The notes beneath the pieces are model-generated. The model worked only from the letters and a program-made list of their open reading frames with translations. It was not told the origin of the DNA and did not search any database. Of a DNA stretch of 64,000 nt, positions 24,150-34,600 are shown piece after piece. This DNA comes from Pseudocercospora fijiensis CIRAD86 (taxonomy: Eukaryota > Ascomycota > Dothideomycetes > Mycosphaerellales > Mycosphaerellaceae), in assembly GCF_000340215.1 (NCBI RefSeq), contig NW_006921537.1, positions 1,205,011 through 1,269,010 on the forward strand, written 5' to 3'. Numbering within the stretch: the first letter of the stretch is position 1; each line of letters opens with the position of its first letter. The position numbers and the translations under genes are program-made.

Positions 24150-27100
24150 AAAACCTAATAAACATTACAACATTACTAAACATTATATAGTATAATGTTA
24201 ATAAGAGTAAGGATAAGGTATAGAGGAGCTTCCTTTAAGTACTAAACCTAAAAGAACATTACATTATTGCAATCTAAGAGCCCTAGCTTAACCTATATAT
24301 AAAGAGACTAGTAACAGTTAAAGACCTAAGATACTACCTAATTATCTATAACTAGGGAGCCCTAAGGATATATATCTATATTAGCAAGGAGATAGATATA
24401 GAAACCTAGTAGGCTATACTATAGGAGGATAGAGACCTAATATTAGTTTAAGTAGAGACATCCTAAGGTATACTCTAAGTCTACTATATATACAACCTAC
24501 TACTAGACTTAAGAAGCAGTACCTAACTAAAAACCCTAGAAAGACTACCTAGAGTTATCTAGGGGAACACCTACTAAATCCTACTTAGGGATTTCAACCT
24601 CTACTACCCCCTCTAGGGCTTAGACTTTACCTTAGCTTACTATATCCTAGCAGGAAGACTAATTAATATATTAGAGAGGGAAGGAATAGAAATTATTACC
24701 CTAAAGGGACTAATTACTTAGGAGGCAAGAGGAAGCAGCAGTATACTAGACCTATACTTTGTATTATATTAGATTAGGAATAGGATTATAAGATATAGGG
24801 TTAACTAGGAACTAGAAGAATTATTAGACCACTTCCTAGTATAGATTAAGCTAAATGTCTAAGCCAATTAGGAAAGGGAACTAGAGGAGAAGCTTAACTA
24901 GAAAGGTACCTAATAGGGTAGGATTAGGGAGGAACTAGAAAGGGACCTAAAACTAAAGGAACTCTTAACAAAGTACCTACTAAGGCTAGAGGACATTAAT
25001 AAGGCCGTAGAAGAACTAATAGGAATCCTAAAACAGGTAGCTAGAAAGCATACCCTAGTAAAGAAACATTTACTATACTAGTAACTATACTAGACTAGTA
25101 AGTATATAAGGAAGGTTAAAGTAGCAAGGAAGGCTAGGAGGTAGTAGATACAAACCTATACCTAGGAAGTATAGGACAACTATAACAAAGCCTACTAGGA
25201 AAAGAAGATCTAGATTAAGAAAGACAAGATATAAGAATAGAGATCTATAATAGGAATAATTATAAAGAAACTAGAGGAGATATAGAGGATAGCTAAATAG
25301 GCAAGGAGACCTAAATAGGATAAGGATATACTACTATAATTCCCGGATATTATAGACTAACAAGGACAAATACAGACTATAATAGAAGGGAAAGTAAGAG
25401 CCCTAGGCTAATACTTCTTCTATAGAAAAGTATAAGCAGACCTATTAAATATAAAGGAGAAAGAATAAGAGACTCTACTACTAGGTATACTAAGAGACAC
25501 CTAGGTTAAACCCGAAACTATTAAAAGGATCCTAAAGAAAATTCTAGGTAATAAGGCACTAGGAGAAGACAAGATCTATAACAAACTTCTAAAAGCATAT
25601 AGGAAGGGGCTAGCCCTAGTACTAGCTAATATCTTTTTATAAAGCCTAGCACTAGGATACTACCTAAGACTATTTAGGAAGTCCCTAATAGTAGTACTAA
25701 GGAAGCCCTAGAAGGAAGACTATATATAGCTTAAGGCCTATAGACTAATAGCCCTACTTAATATAATAGGCAAGGTGCTAGAAAAAATTGTCGCTAAAAG
25801 GCTAACAACCTTTACCGAGGAAAGGAATATCCTTCCTAAAGGCTAGATAGGAGGAAGAAAGAAGAGGTTAATACTAATAGCTATAGAACTAATTATAGAA
25901 TAGATTAAGTATATTTAGCACTATAGTTAAAACTAGGTAGCAACCCTCCTCTCCCTTAATATCTTAGGAGCCTTTAATAATATCTCCTATAAAAGGCTCC
26001 TATATATACTTAAATAGAAAGCTATACTAAACTAGATAGTCCAATTTATCTAGTCCTTCCTATAGGAAAGATTAATATAGCTTATTCTAGGCAAATTCAA
26101 ATTAGACCTAATGCTAACTAAAAAGGGAATCCCCTAAGGATTAATACTCTCCCTAATCCTCTTCCTTATCTTTATAGTAGACCTACTCCTACTCCTAGAA
26201 TTAAAAAACACATTAGTATTAGGGTTTATAGATAATACAAACATCCTAGCCTAGTCTAAGATAATAGAAACCAACTATAAGATCCTAGAAGAGAAGCACT
26301 AGGAGTATAAAAAATAGGTAAGAAGGTATAGAGCAAAATTCGCCCTAGAAAAGTACTAGCTTATCTACTTTAGTAAGGCTAAATCAACCTACAATATAAA
26401 GCAATTAATTACTATCTAAGGCTTTAAAACCCAACTATTAGTAGAGCTTAGGGTACTAGGGATCTAGCTAGATCTAAAACTAAATTAGGGACTATAAGTA
26501 AAGAAGGCAAGGCAGAGGGCAGATGCTAATATACAATCTATTAATAGGCTTATAGCCTCTATATAGAGGGCTATATTCGAGAAAGCCAAAGTTATATACA
26601 AAGCAATTGTTAAGCTAGTAATGCTATATAGAGTATAGATATAGATAGCCTAGGAGAAAACACTAAAGAGGATTAAGTAACTAGTTAGTAGGTCCTAAAC
26701 CTAAAGCCTAAAGAAAATCCTAGGAGCATATAAAACTATACTAATAAGGGTAGTAGAAATGGAATTAGGGATCCTACTAGTTAAATAATACTTTAAGGGA
26801 CTAAGACACTAATATATAGCAAAGATAATAGAATACCTAGCCTAACAGACTATCTAAAAGGCACTAGACAAGATAAAAGCCTAGTATATTAGGACTAGGA
26901 GGCGAGACAGACTATAAATAACTCCCTAGAAAGTCAAAGACCTAGAGCAATATAGAGTCTTAATAAGAGAAATGCTAGAGAAAGAGCTTTAGGGACTAAA
27001 TATAAGGCTAAAGGAAGACAAGCTAAAGGGAGAGAAATAAAGCCTAGTAGAATCAATTACTAGATACCTATAGGAGTAGGAATAGAACAAAACATAAGTT

Positions 27101-27580
27101 AGACTAGGAACCCTAAAGGCACTAATCAAATTTAGTCAATATAACTACTAGCTCTATAAGGACCTAAACAGGGCCGAGGCAAGCCTAGCTATCTAAATTA
27201 GATCTAAGTATATTAGACTTAGATCTTACCTATTTAGAAGAAACGTCCTAGGAATTAAAAGCAGGGCTTGCTAATATAGCTACTAATCTCAGAACCCTAA
27301 GTATATACTGCTAGTCTACCCTTAATAGTTAGAAGGCAGAAGTAATTAGAGACTAAAAGCAATAGAAAGGGAATACGACAAGCTAATCTAGAGTAAAGAA
27401 GACCTAAAGAGGATAGTAAAGTGGATTATTAAATAGGGATTTATATAACAATTCGCACTAGTAAGGGAAACTAAGGAGTAGATAAGAAGGAGGGAAGAAG
27501 AGGGGGAAAGAAGGGCAGGGCAGTAGGCAAGGTAGTTAGAGGGTAATAACTATAATACTAGTATACCCTAGAGGAAGGAA
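24150..27580 (+). pseudogene. LINE-B ORF2 (endonuclease-reverse transcriptase), degraded
   Basis: Endonuclease N-terminus recognisable from about 24,240 (IIAIQEPWL-like), reverse transcriptase with ILGNKALGEDKI, LKAYRLIALLNIIGKVLEKI, GAFNNISYKRLLYIL and GIPQGLILSLILFLIFI, then a C-terminal zinc cluster. Stops are TAG/TAA where Gln and Trp are expected. Confidence 0.8.
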
Positions 27581-27733
27581 AATAAGGAAACGAGGAAGAT
27601 CAACACTTATAAATAGGATAGGAGGGAGGTTTTTACTAACTAAGTTGGTTTCCTACCTAAAACAATACATAGAAACAGACCTGCATAGGCCGAAAGGCAC
27701 TATAACAGGCAAATGAAATATCTATCTATCTAT

Positions 27734-27749
27734 CTAATTAGGGTACCTA
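27734..27749. repeat. target-site duplication of LINE-B, right copy
   Basis: Second CTAATTAGGGTACCTA directly after the TATC tail. Confidence 0.85.
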
Positions 27750-28850
27750 TTATACTAAATCAGGCGTTAACTATATAAAGATATATAGTAAATACCGATT
27801 CTATTTATAATACGGCCTTCTTAATCCCGATCTACTAAGCGAGCAATTTGTTCGCAAGTAATTAGTAGCCGCCGCTACGAGTAGCTCCGCGAGTATAGTA
27901 CGAGGCTTTAATGCGTTTCCCTTTATACCTAAGGCGGCTAATGCTATACGCAATACTACTAGTTAGTATAAGCTAGCAACTCGAATACTAAATGCTAGAT
28001 CTCGGAGCCTCTCGTAACGTCTACTAATACCTGCTTTAGCTTTAGCTTTAGCTTTATTAGACCTAAAAGTGTAGGGATACTATTGCCGCTATCTAATCTA
28101 TACTTAGTATATAGAAGTCAAGCTTACGAGTACAACTAAGATATAGTTCTATAGTAAACCTACCCTATATACTACTATTACGGATACCTAGACTAACTAA
28201 GAATTCCTCGAAGCCGAGATAACATTTATAGACTAGATTATCGACTAGATTAACGCCTACGAGCTACTAGATAGCAGTATTAATCGGACCTAGGACTATT
28301 TTAACTACTTCCTCTATATAGACTTTAATCCTATAACTAATTCACTAGAGAAGCTAGTAAGTAAGGCGCTTCGATTACTTAGATAGGCTTTAACGGTCTA
28401 TAAACTAGTAATAAAGTTATTATTAGTCTACGAGATTAAGCTCTATATCTAGACTAAGTAGGAGAAGCAGTAATAACAAAAGCGGAAACATCGGTTAAGT
28501 ACTATTACTACGAGTACTAGTACGAGTAATATAGCGAGTTAGCAAAAGGTAGTTAATAGTATTAAGATTAAGAAAGAAAAGCTATAACTAAGAAAGTTAT
28601 CGATACGAATTAGCCGCCTAAGATAATTAACTTAAGCGGCGATACTACCGCGAGTATACCGCGAGGTACGCCTATTCCGAAAGAGTCGAGCGAATCGAAG
28701 GATTAGCAACCTACTAATAGATAGGCTAATAGCGGCGGATAGGCTAATAGCGGCGGACAAGCTAATAGCGGCGGACAGGCTAATAGATAGGCTAATAGAT
28801 AGGCTAACAGACAGGCCAAGAATACAAAGCGCAGTTAACGACTAAAGAAG
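27750..28850 (+). pseudogene. outer sequence with degraded low-complexity ORF, function unknown
   Basis: Continuation of the outer sequence. A plus frame over about 28,190-28,480 reads as a Leu- and acidic-rich protein (EFLEAEITFID, YFNYFLYIDFNPITNSLEKL) with TAG breaks. A different frame from about 28,590 is Ser/Gly/Gln-rich and enters the short tandem repeats. I do not recognise the protein. The sequence is cut by Gypsy-A2 at 28,855 and resumes at 52,993. Confidence 0.45.
28722..28818 (+). repeat. in-frame tandem repeats (18-bp then 12-bp units)
   Basis: Three 18-bp units AGGCTAATAGCGGCGGAY followed by about three 12-bp units (AGGCTAATAGAT). In one frame they encode QANSGG and then QANR repeats, with some Gln codons now TAG. 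Confidence 0.8.
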
Positions 28851-28855
28851 AAGAG
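28851..28855. repeat. target-site duplication of Gypsy-A2, left copy
   Basis: AAGAG, matching 52,988-52,992, 24 kb away. Confidence 0.8.
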
Positions 28856-29055
28856 TGTAAGAAGGGTTATGCTAGCAGGTAGATAGGGTAGTAGTAGGTA
28901 TAGGTAGTATTCGATAGGGAGCTAGAAGGAGAGGGAGGAAGGCAGGCAAGTTAGCCTACTACTAAGCGCTAAGCCCTACCTAAGGCATCGAGACCCTAGC
29001 TTTACTCGAGCCCGGTTATATACCAATTACGTGTAATCCCTTTAGTCCTAATATA
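28856..29055 (-). repeat. 3' LTR of Gypsy-A2 (200 bp)
   Basis: On the plus strand begins TGTAAGAAGGG and ends CCTAATATA, so on the element strand it runs TATATTAGG (TG lost by RIP) to CCCTTCTTACA. Matches the LTRs at 52,791, 53,202, 60,124 and 60,413. Confidence 0.9.
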
Positions 29056-29784
29056 CGCTTCCCTTCTAAAGGCCGCGCCCTCGTAGCCGGTCTTTGTTCT
29101 AGCCTTAACCTCTATTACTACTAACTTAGTAGGTCTAATAAGCCGCTTAGTCCGCGCTAAATTAAACGCTTAACTACCCGATTATATAACTATATCAAAC
29201 CTTACCTTCTAACACAATGTCTAACTCTAACTGCGCTATCCTTATATATAATAAAGTAAAGGGATAAAAAGCTACAAGAATTAAGGGCTATCGACTAATT
29301 ATAATACGGGCGCGTTTTCCCTACTATAATAGGTAGACGTACGAGGTATTATAGCCCTGCCTCCGCCCTAAGTAATATCGTTCCGAGTTCTTTGCGTCTA
29401 CTCTAAAAGACCTAGAAATGTCCGCTTCTAAGGGTTTGTCCGTTCCGAGGGTTGCTCTTATTATTACGAGGGCTATTATTTACTATCGTAGTTTTACTAG
29501 CCCTAATTAGTTAGGTTTAGTAGCCTTTAAGTGTTAACTAATTATATCTTTTTAAAAAACTTAGTTCTTCTAGTTTCTATAGGTAAAGGCTATTATAAGT
29601 ATAGTAGTAGAGGTTCGCCTCGCTTAAAGGGTCGGAAAGATCGAGGAGTAACCTATTATTTGCAAGATCGACCCTAGCTAGCTTAGCTCTATAGTTTTTG
29701 CCCTTAGTTAGTCTATTAGTCGCTTAATCTTTTAGGCGGCTTAAAGTTTTAACTCGGCCTTAAAGTTTTAATTAAACCTTTAAT
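29056..29784 (+). pseudogene. antisense Cys-rich ORF in the 3' region of Gypsy-A2
   Basis: The 3' non-pol region, about 730 bp, homologous to 59,431-60,123 of Gypsy-A1 on the opposite strand. On this (antisense) strand a frame around 29,225-29,430 keeps the pattern C..IYNKV, then YNR, EVL, PC, RSK and EFFASTL, also found in the Helitron at 30,780-30,940. Protein unknown. Ends at CCTTTAAT, the Helitron insertion point. Confidence 0.45.
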
Positions 29785-29893
29785 TCTAGCGAAGTAGAAG
29801 GCTAAAAAAAACAGGCACCTAGAGCAACCTAAGGAGCTTGCGACGAAGGTTGTAGAAGGTATCTGTTTTTAGCCTAACGTGAGCGCGAAATAA
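29785..29893 (+). repeat. Helitron 5' terminal repeat (left arm of asymmetric TIR)
   Basis: TCTAGCGAAGTAGAAGGCT, then an internal hairpin of about 66 extra bases, then AGCCTAACGTGAGCGCG. Pairs with 46,664-46,711 in inverted orientation with few, mostly RIP-like, mismatches. Confidence 0.75.
29800..29874. repeat. long imperfect hairpin inside the Helitron 5' repeat
   Basis: GGCTAAAAA.. pairs with ..TTTTTAGCC over about 18 bp (3-base bulge in the A run); an inner CAACCT/AGGTTG stem closes a 16-nt loop. Absent from the 3' copy of the repeat. Confidence 0.75.
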
Positions 29894-29894
29894 T

Positions 29895-29940
29895 AGTCAG
29901 AATCTTGCGTAGAAGGTAGTCAGAATCTTGCGCAGAAGGT
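29895..29940 (+). repeat. 23-bp tandem duplication
   Basis: Two copies of AGTCAGAATCTTGCG(T/C)AGAAGGT directly in tandem, next to the second hairpin. Confidence 0.85.
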
Positions 29941-29966
29941 GCGTAGGCTCGAAGAGCCTACGCACC
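29938..29966. repeat. perfect 13-bp stem-loop near the Helitron 5' end
   Basis: GGTGCGTAGGCTC, loop GAA, GAGCCTACGCACC. A third partial arm AGGTGCGTA follows at 29,971-29,979. The stem is intact despite RIP around it. Confidence 0.85.
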
Positions 29967-30339
29967 TAGAAGGTGCGTATTGCGAGGGTTGAATTGTTAA
30001 AGGGCGCTCCTATACAAATTAGAGCGCGCAATCTAATTAGTAGAAATCAAAAAGAAACGTTACGTACTGAAACCTTAGGCAAAAGTTCATATTACTTCCT
30101 TATAGGCGCGACAATAACAAAGTATAACAACAAAGCACGACAATACTGCGCTAATACTACGCGCTATTATATATACGCAAGACGATAGAAACTGCGATCG
30201 TAAGTGCGATACGAAGACACGACGGCTACATACGACACTGTATAAGATATATAACATAGAAAGAGATGTATATAGAGATTAGTAGGTTAAAAGGATAAAA
30301 AGGATATAACGGACAATGCTAGAGCAAAACTATAGAGCG

Positions 30340-31010
30340 AATCGGCCGGGGCTTTATAGTAGTTAAATATTGTTATACCTAGCCCTTCGAGACATATTAT
30401 AAGTTAACTAAGTAAATATACCTATTACGCTTACTCTCCTTATACCGCAGTATATCTATAGAAACTAGACGAACTGAGTTTTTTAGTAAACATTTATAGC
30501 TGCTTAACCTAGATATTAGGTATCGAATCCGAACAATTAATAGCTGTTCAAACTATAAGACTTCCGAAGAAACCTCGCGATATAGTACCGACAATTCCCT
30601 ATATAGTCAGTTTAGAAGGCAACTAAGAACCTAGACAGCGCGTCTTACGGCGGTTTAAGAAACCTGCTAAAATTACGACTCTGCACCCTAGCGTTAGTTT
30701 AGAAAATCAAGTAATCTACGTGTATCCTAGAAGAAAGGGGGGCTAGGTCTGTTTGTTCTAGAGTAGACGTAAAGAACTCGAACCTTATATACTTAGAGCG
30801 GAAGCAGTACTGCAATACTTCTATACTCTGTCTATTGTAGCAGACAAAGCGCTCCTTATAATTAGACGAGGCTTCGCAGTTCTTACTACAATATATCCCT
30901 TTACTGTCGCTAGCGTTATAGTAGCGCAGTTAGAAGCGTAAAAGGCAGCGAGGTAAGGTTTAGACAATAGTATAGGTTGAGTGTTTAATCTACGCATTAG
31001 AAGCTAGAAT
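30340..31010 (-). pseudogene. antisense Cys-rich ORF in the Helitron, homologous to the Gypsy-A 3' region
   Basis: On the minus strand a frame with few breaks (about 30,950 to 30,690) reads GIYCSKNCEASS, ERFVCYNRQSIEVLQYC, RSKYIRFEFFTSTLEQ. The same spaced residues occur in Gypsy-A1 (59,975-59,780) and Gypsy-A2 (29,225-29,430). Flanking noncoding landmarks are also shared, such as CTATAGAAACTAGA(C/A)GAACT at about 30,456 and 59,621. I do not recognise the protein; the Cys spacing suggests zinc binding, which is inference. Confidence 0.5.
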
Positions 31011-31210
31011 ATTAACACTTTAATAAGTTAGCAGCTAGTCTAATTAATTATTTAATCGAAGACCGAAGCCGACCGAGTTAAGTCGATTAAGTACATTTCT
31101 AGCAAACTACGCTAACAAAAGTAATTAACACGATAACGACGGCAGCCTAAGGCTACTATAATCTAATACTAAGTAGCATAACGCGATAAATAAAGCGGGC
31201 GATCGATAAG
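31011..31210. other. Helitron internal, nothing recognised
   Basis: RIP-affected noncoding sequence between the antisense module and the minisatellite. Confidence 0.4.
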
Positions 31211-31693
31211 CACTCTACGCGGTAAGGGAGGGGGTTTAGGAGGAACGACTATCCCCCTCCCTCTAAGCGCTAACGTTACTAAAAGGAGCAGTCTACGCGG
31301 TAGGTATAGGCGTTTTAGGAGGCGCAGCGACTATAGCCCTGCCCTAAGCGCTAACGTTACTAAAAGGAGCACTCTACGCGGTAAGGGACAGGGGGTTTAG
31401 GAGGAACGACTATCCCCCCTCCCTCTAAGCGCTAACGTTACTAAAAGGAGCACTCTACGCGGTAAGGGATAGGGGGTTTAGGAGGAACGACTATCCCCCC
31501 TCCCTCTAAGCGCTAACGTTACTAAAAGGAGCACTCTACGCGGTAAGGGACGGGGGGTTTAGGAGGAACGACTATCCCCCCTCCCTCTAAGTGCTAACGT
31601 TACTAAAAGGAGCACTCTACGCGGTAAGGGACGGGGGGTTTAGGAGGAACGACTATCCCCCCTCCCTCTAAGCGCTAGCGCTTACAAAGATAC
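31211..31693 (+). repeat. six-copy hairpin minisatellite, 81-bp period
   Basis: Units begin CACTCTACGCGGTAAGGG at 31,211, 31,289, 31,370, 31,451, 31,532 and 31,613. Each unit contains a G-rich arm (AGGGA..GGGGG) and a matching C-rich arm (CCCCC..TCCCT) about 20 nt later, so each can fold into a GC-rich stem. The second unit differs most (78-81 bp, GTAGGTATAGGCG). Confidence 0.9.
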
Positions 31694-34600
31694 GATAGTA
31701 TATAGTTATATACCGATCGGATACGTATAGTAGTCCGTACATTTATATGCAGCAAGCCGTACCTTTACTATTCTAGGGTTCTAATCCTAAATTAGTATAG
31801 CGCTTACTTTAAAGAACGACGTTAGGCACAAACGGATAACTCCTTCCCTTTCTACTCCGTACTCTCCCTTTCTAATACGCGTCTACCTCGACCTTCCTTT
31901 TAATACAAACTACTACCGCGGCTAAGTACCTACTCGCAACCTATTAGATCGTATTATTTCCGACTGTATTAAGATTGCATCTCTTTCTACTACGTTAAGA
32001 TAGTAGTATATTCGAAGATGCTGCTTAAGCGGCCTCTAGACAATCGTACTAGTTATGCACTCTATATACATTTTAACCGCGACCGTAAGATGCTCGCTCG
32101 AGGGCGCAACTAGCTCGAATAGACTATTCGCGAGTAGTATAAGCTCTTCCGTAGCAAGAACTTTGTCGGGCGCAATATCCGCCGTATATTAGACTTTATG
32201 CTCGACAAGCTAGAGGCGTACTTAACTAGCAAATTAACGCAACTCGAGGACTAGATCTAGATAGTTAACCTTAGCGACGAGAAGACATATAACGAGCTAA
32301 TTACTACGTTTACCGATACTTACGCTAGTCTCAATTAGGTCTAGACTGTTCGTATAATAATACGTACCCGCTCTATAGTAGTAGCAGCTTCTAGTAGCGG
32401 ACCTCCTAGCGGCGGCGGACTACTAAAGAAGAACGTACTAATAGACCGCCCTAACCCTAGTAACGATAGCGATAGCAAGGTCGATAATAACTACGATAGA
32501 GAAAAGGATATATATACGGCCTATAGGTATTAGAAGAAGCGGCGATGCTTTATAAAGGGCAATAAGAAGCTAAAGACTTGCGATAAATGCCGTACTAAGG
32601 TTACTACAAGTAAGAATAAGAGAAAGCTAGAGAGCGACGACTCTTAATAGACGCCGTTAAAGCGAGGAGGCAGTTATATCGGTAGTAGTCGACTATCGTC
32701 TACTATATCGCTTGCTAATACGCCTATTTATATCTAGTCTACGCTACCTCTACCTTTAAGCATTAACCCGAGTCTAGGTCCGAGCCCTATATCTACTAGT
32801 AGCAACATTGTCGTCGCTCTACGCACTAGAGATCCGTAGAAGAAGCCTCCGCTAGACCTATATGCTTCCTCGATACTACCTCCGCCTCGGCTATCGCAAG
32901 TACTAGAGTCTTCTATAGGTGCAGCTAGTTGTCGCCTATAAGGTCGGTATAGTAGTAACGATCTAGAGACCGCTACTGCTCGCACTATATAGTACGATAT
33001 CTTACACTCGCATCGCTAGCGTCGTCGTACTAGAGATAAAGATATATCTTAGATACCGACTATTAACGACATCCTCGCTAGCAATGCTAAACGTACTTAG
33101 AAGCCGTTATAAGACCTACTTCCGAGCAGTAACAACTTTAGTAGCGACATCGACTTCCTATAGATACAATTCGGTGCTAGTAGTAATCCTAACCTAGATA
33201 ACCGAGCAGATAATCGCTTATAGTTCTAATACGAGATCTGCGACGTTCTACGTACTATTGCTCGTGTTATAGCACTATATAAGAATACTTGCTAATACTA
33301 CGCCGCCGCTAACTTCGAGCGAGAGACGCAGATAAAGTAGTACTAACTAGGCATATACGAGACCGAGCGAGTTCTATTCTTCTATAAATACGACGAAGAG
33401 ATAGAATACGAGTATAATTATCGGACGTATCGTCTATTACAAGATGCACTATAGCAAGGTCCTACTATATCTCGACGTCGCGTAGGTTAAGCTACTCGTA
33501 CCGTAGCAACTAAAGCTTAGGAAGAGATATACGACGAACACTTCCTATACAGACAAGACCTACCGCTTATACTCGACTATAACAATCTATATACTACTAC
33601 CCTATACGATATCGATATAGAACTAGTTAAGGAGTTCTTTAACAAGCTCGACGGCGAAGAGATTAAGTATTGTTAGAATAAAGACACATAGAAGGGTTAT
33701 AAGGAGCGTTAGTTTAATATAGAATTAGACACTAACCTAGAGTTAGAGACGTTTAAGAATTGCAAGCGGTATCGTACTTCGAGAAACTAGAACAAGCCTA
33801 GAGGCTCGCCTAATCTTATATCGGCCGCTAACCGTATAGATCCTAGCGAGTAGCCTACTAATGTCGATACCGGAGAGCCTCTACTAGTATTAAGCGCGAC
33901 TAAAGAAATGCTTATCGCCCGTGTATACGTATACGTTAAGATGCGCTTAGTTAAGGGTACTTAGTAGCGATATAAGAACAATGTCGTTAATTTCCTCCGC
34001 GATACTAGCAAGGTCTAGAAGGAACTTCCTCTTATACTAGAGCATCTCGAGACAGTTGTTCTTCGGCCTGCGAATAGAGATAATACAACTAATCGTATAT
34101 TCGTTACAGACTTCAAAGTGCGGCGATAGGCAGTTAAGGCGTAGCTCGATTATTTAGTTTAAAACAACCCTAAATACGCCGGAATTGCTATTAATAAAGA
34201 GCGCCTTTCTCAGTTGCCGGATAGTTAGGAAGGCGAGTCTATTATATATAGGCTAAATGCTCTCGAGGAGTATAACGAAGATAAACTGCCTCCGCCTCTA
34301 TAGAGCTAGCTTAACGTAGATTAGTAGGACAATGCTAGCATTCGTCTAGATCCGCAAGCAGGCACCTAGCCTAATAGTCGGCTAGGCACTTAATAAGAGC
34401 TTAACAGTCTAGCTAACTATCCTTTCGAGGCAGCCCTCCTATAGGCATATATCCCTAAGGGTGCATGTACTGCTATTAATAATATCCTTTAGGAGTAGGA
34501 GGCCTAGCGACAAGCACAAGCCGACATAGCAAATCTAGCGGCGGCATAGATAGACGCCTTATTAGAGGCACTAGAGCAGCACTAGTTAACGATGCCCGAC

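Larger units (their letters stand above)
22759..27733 (+). mobile_element. LINE-B, Tad-like non-LTR retrotransposon, RIP-degraded
   Basis: Plus-strand element with a 16-bp TSD and a (TATC)n tail at 27,718-27,733. It faces LINE-A head to head, with their 5' ends only about 110 bp apart. A 100-N gap (22,850-22,949) lies near the 5' end. Domains: CCHC-type knuckles about 23,680-23,850; endonuclease about 24,200-24,800; reverse transcriptase about 25,530-26,500 with GIPQG and a catalytic box now reading G-F-I-D-N-T (26,222-26,239); C-terminal Cys/His cluster about 27,255-27,330. Compared with LINE-A over several hundred bases, nearly all differences are transitions. Confidence 0.88.

Noticed and set aside
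28722..28818. Possible CRISPR-like array
   Set aside because: Units are directly tandem with no unique spacers, and the host is a fungus.
29973..30188. 71-codon frame in the Helitron 5' region
   Set aside because: Begins at GTG with no ATG, no homologue recognised, no conserved partner in the shared modules.
29056..31010. Cys-rich module as a known zinc-finger family
   Set aside because: The Cys spacing is suggestive but too damaged to assign to a named family; left as unknown.
31211..31693. Possible rDNA or tRNA cluster because of GC-rich hairpins
   Set aside because: No tRNA cloverleaf elements (A and B boxes) or rRNA sequence; it is an 81-bp tandem repeat.
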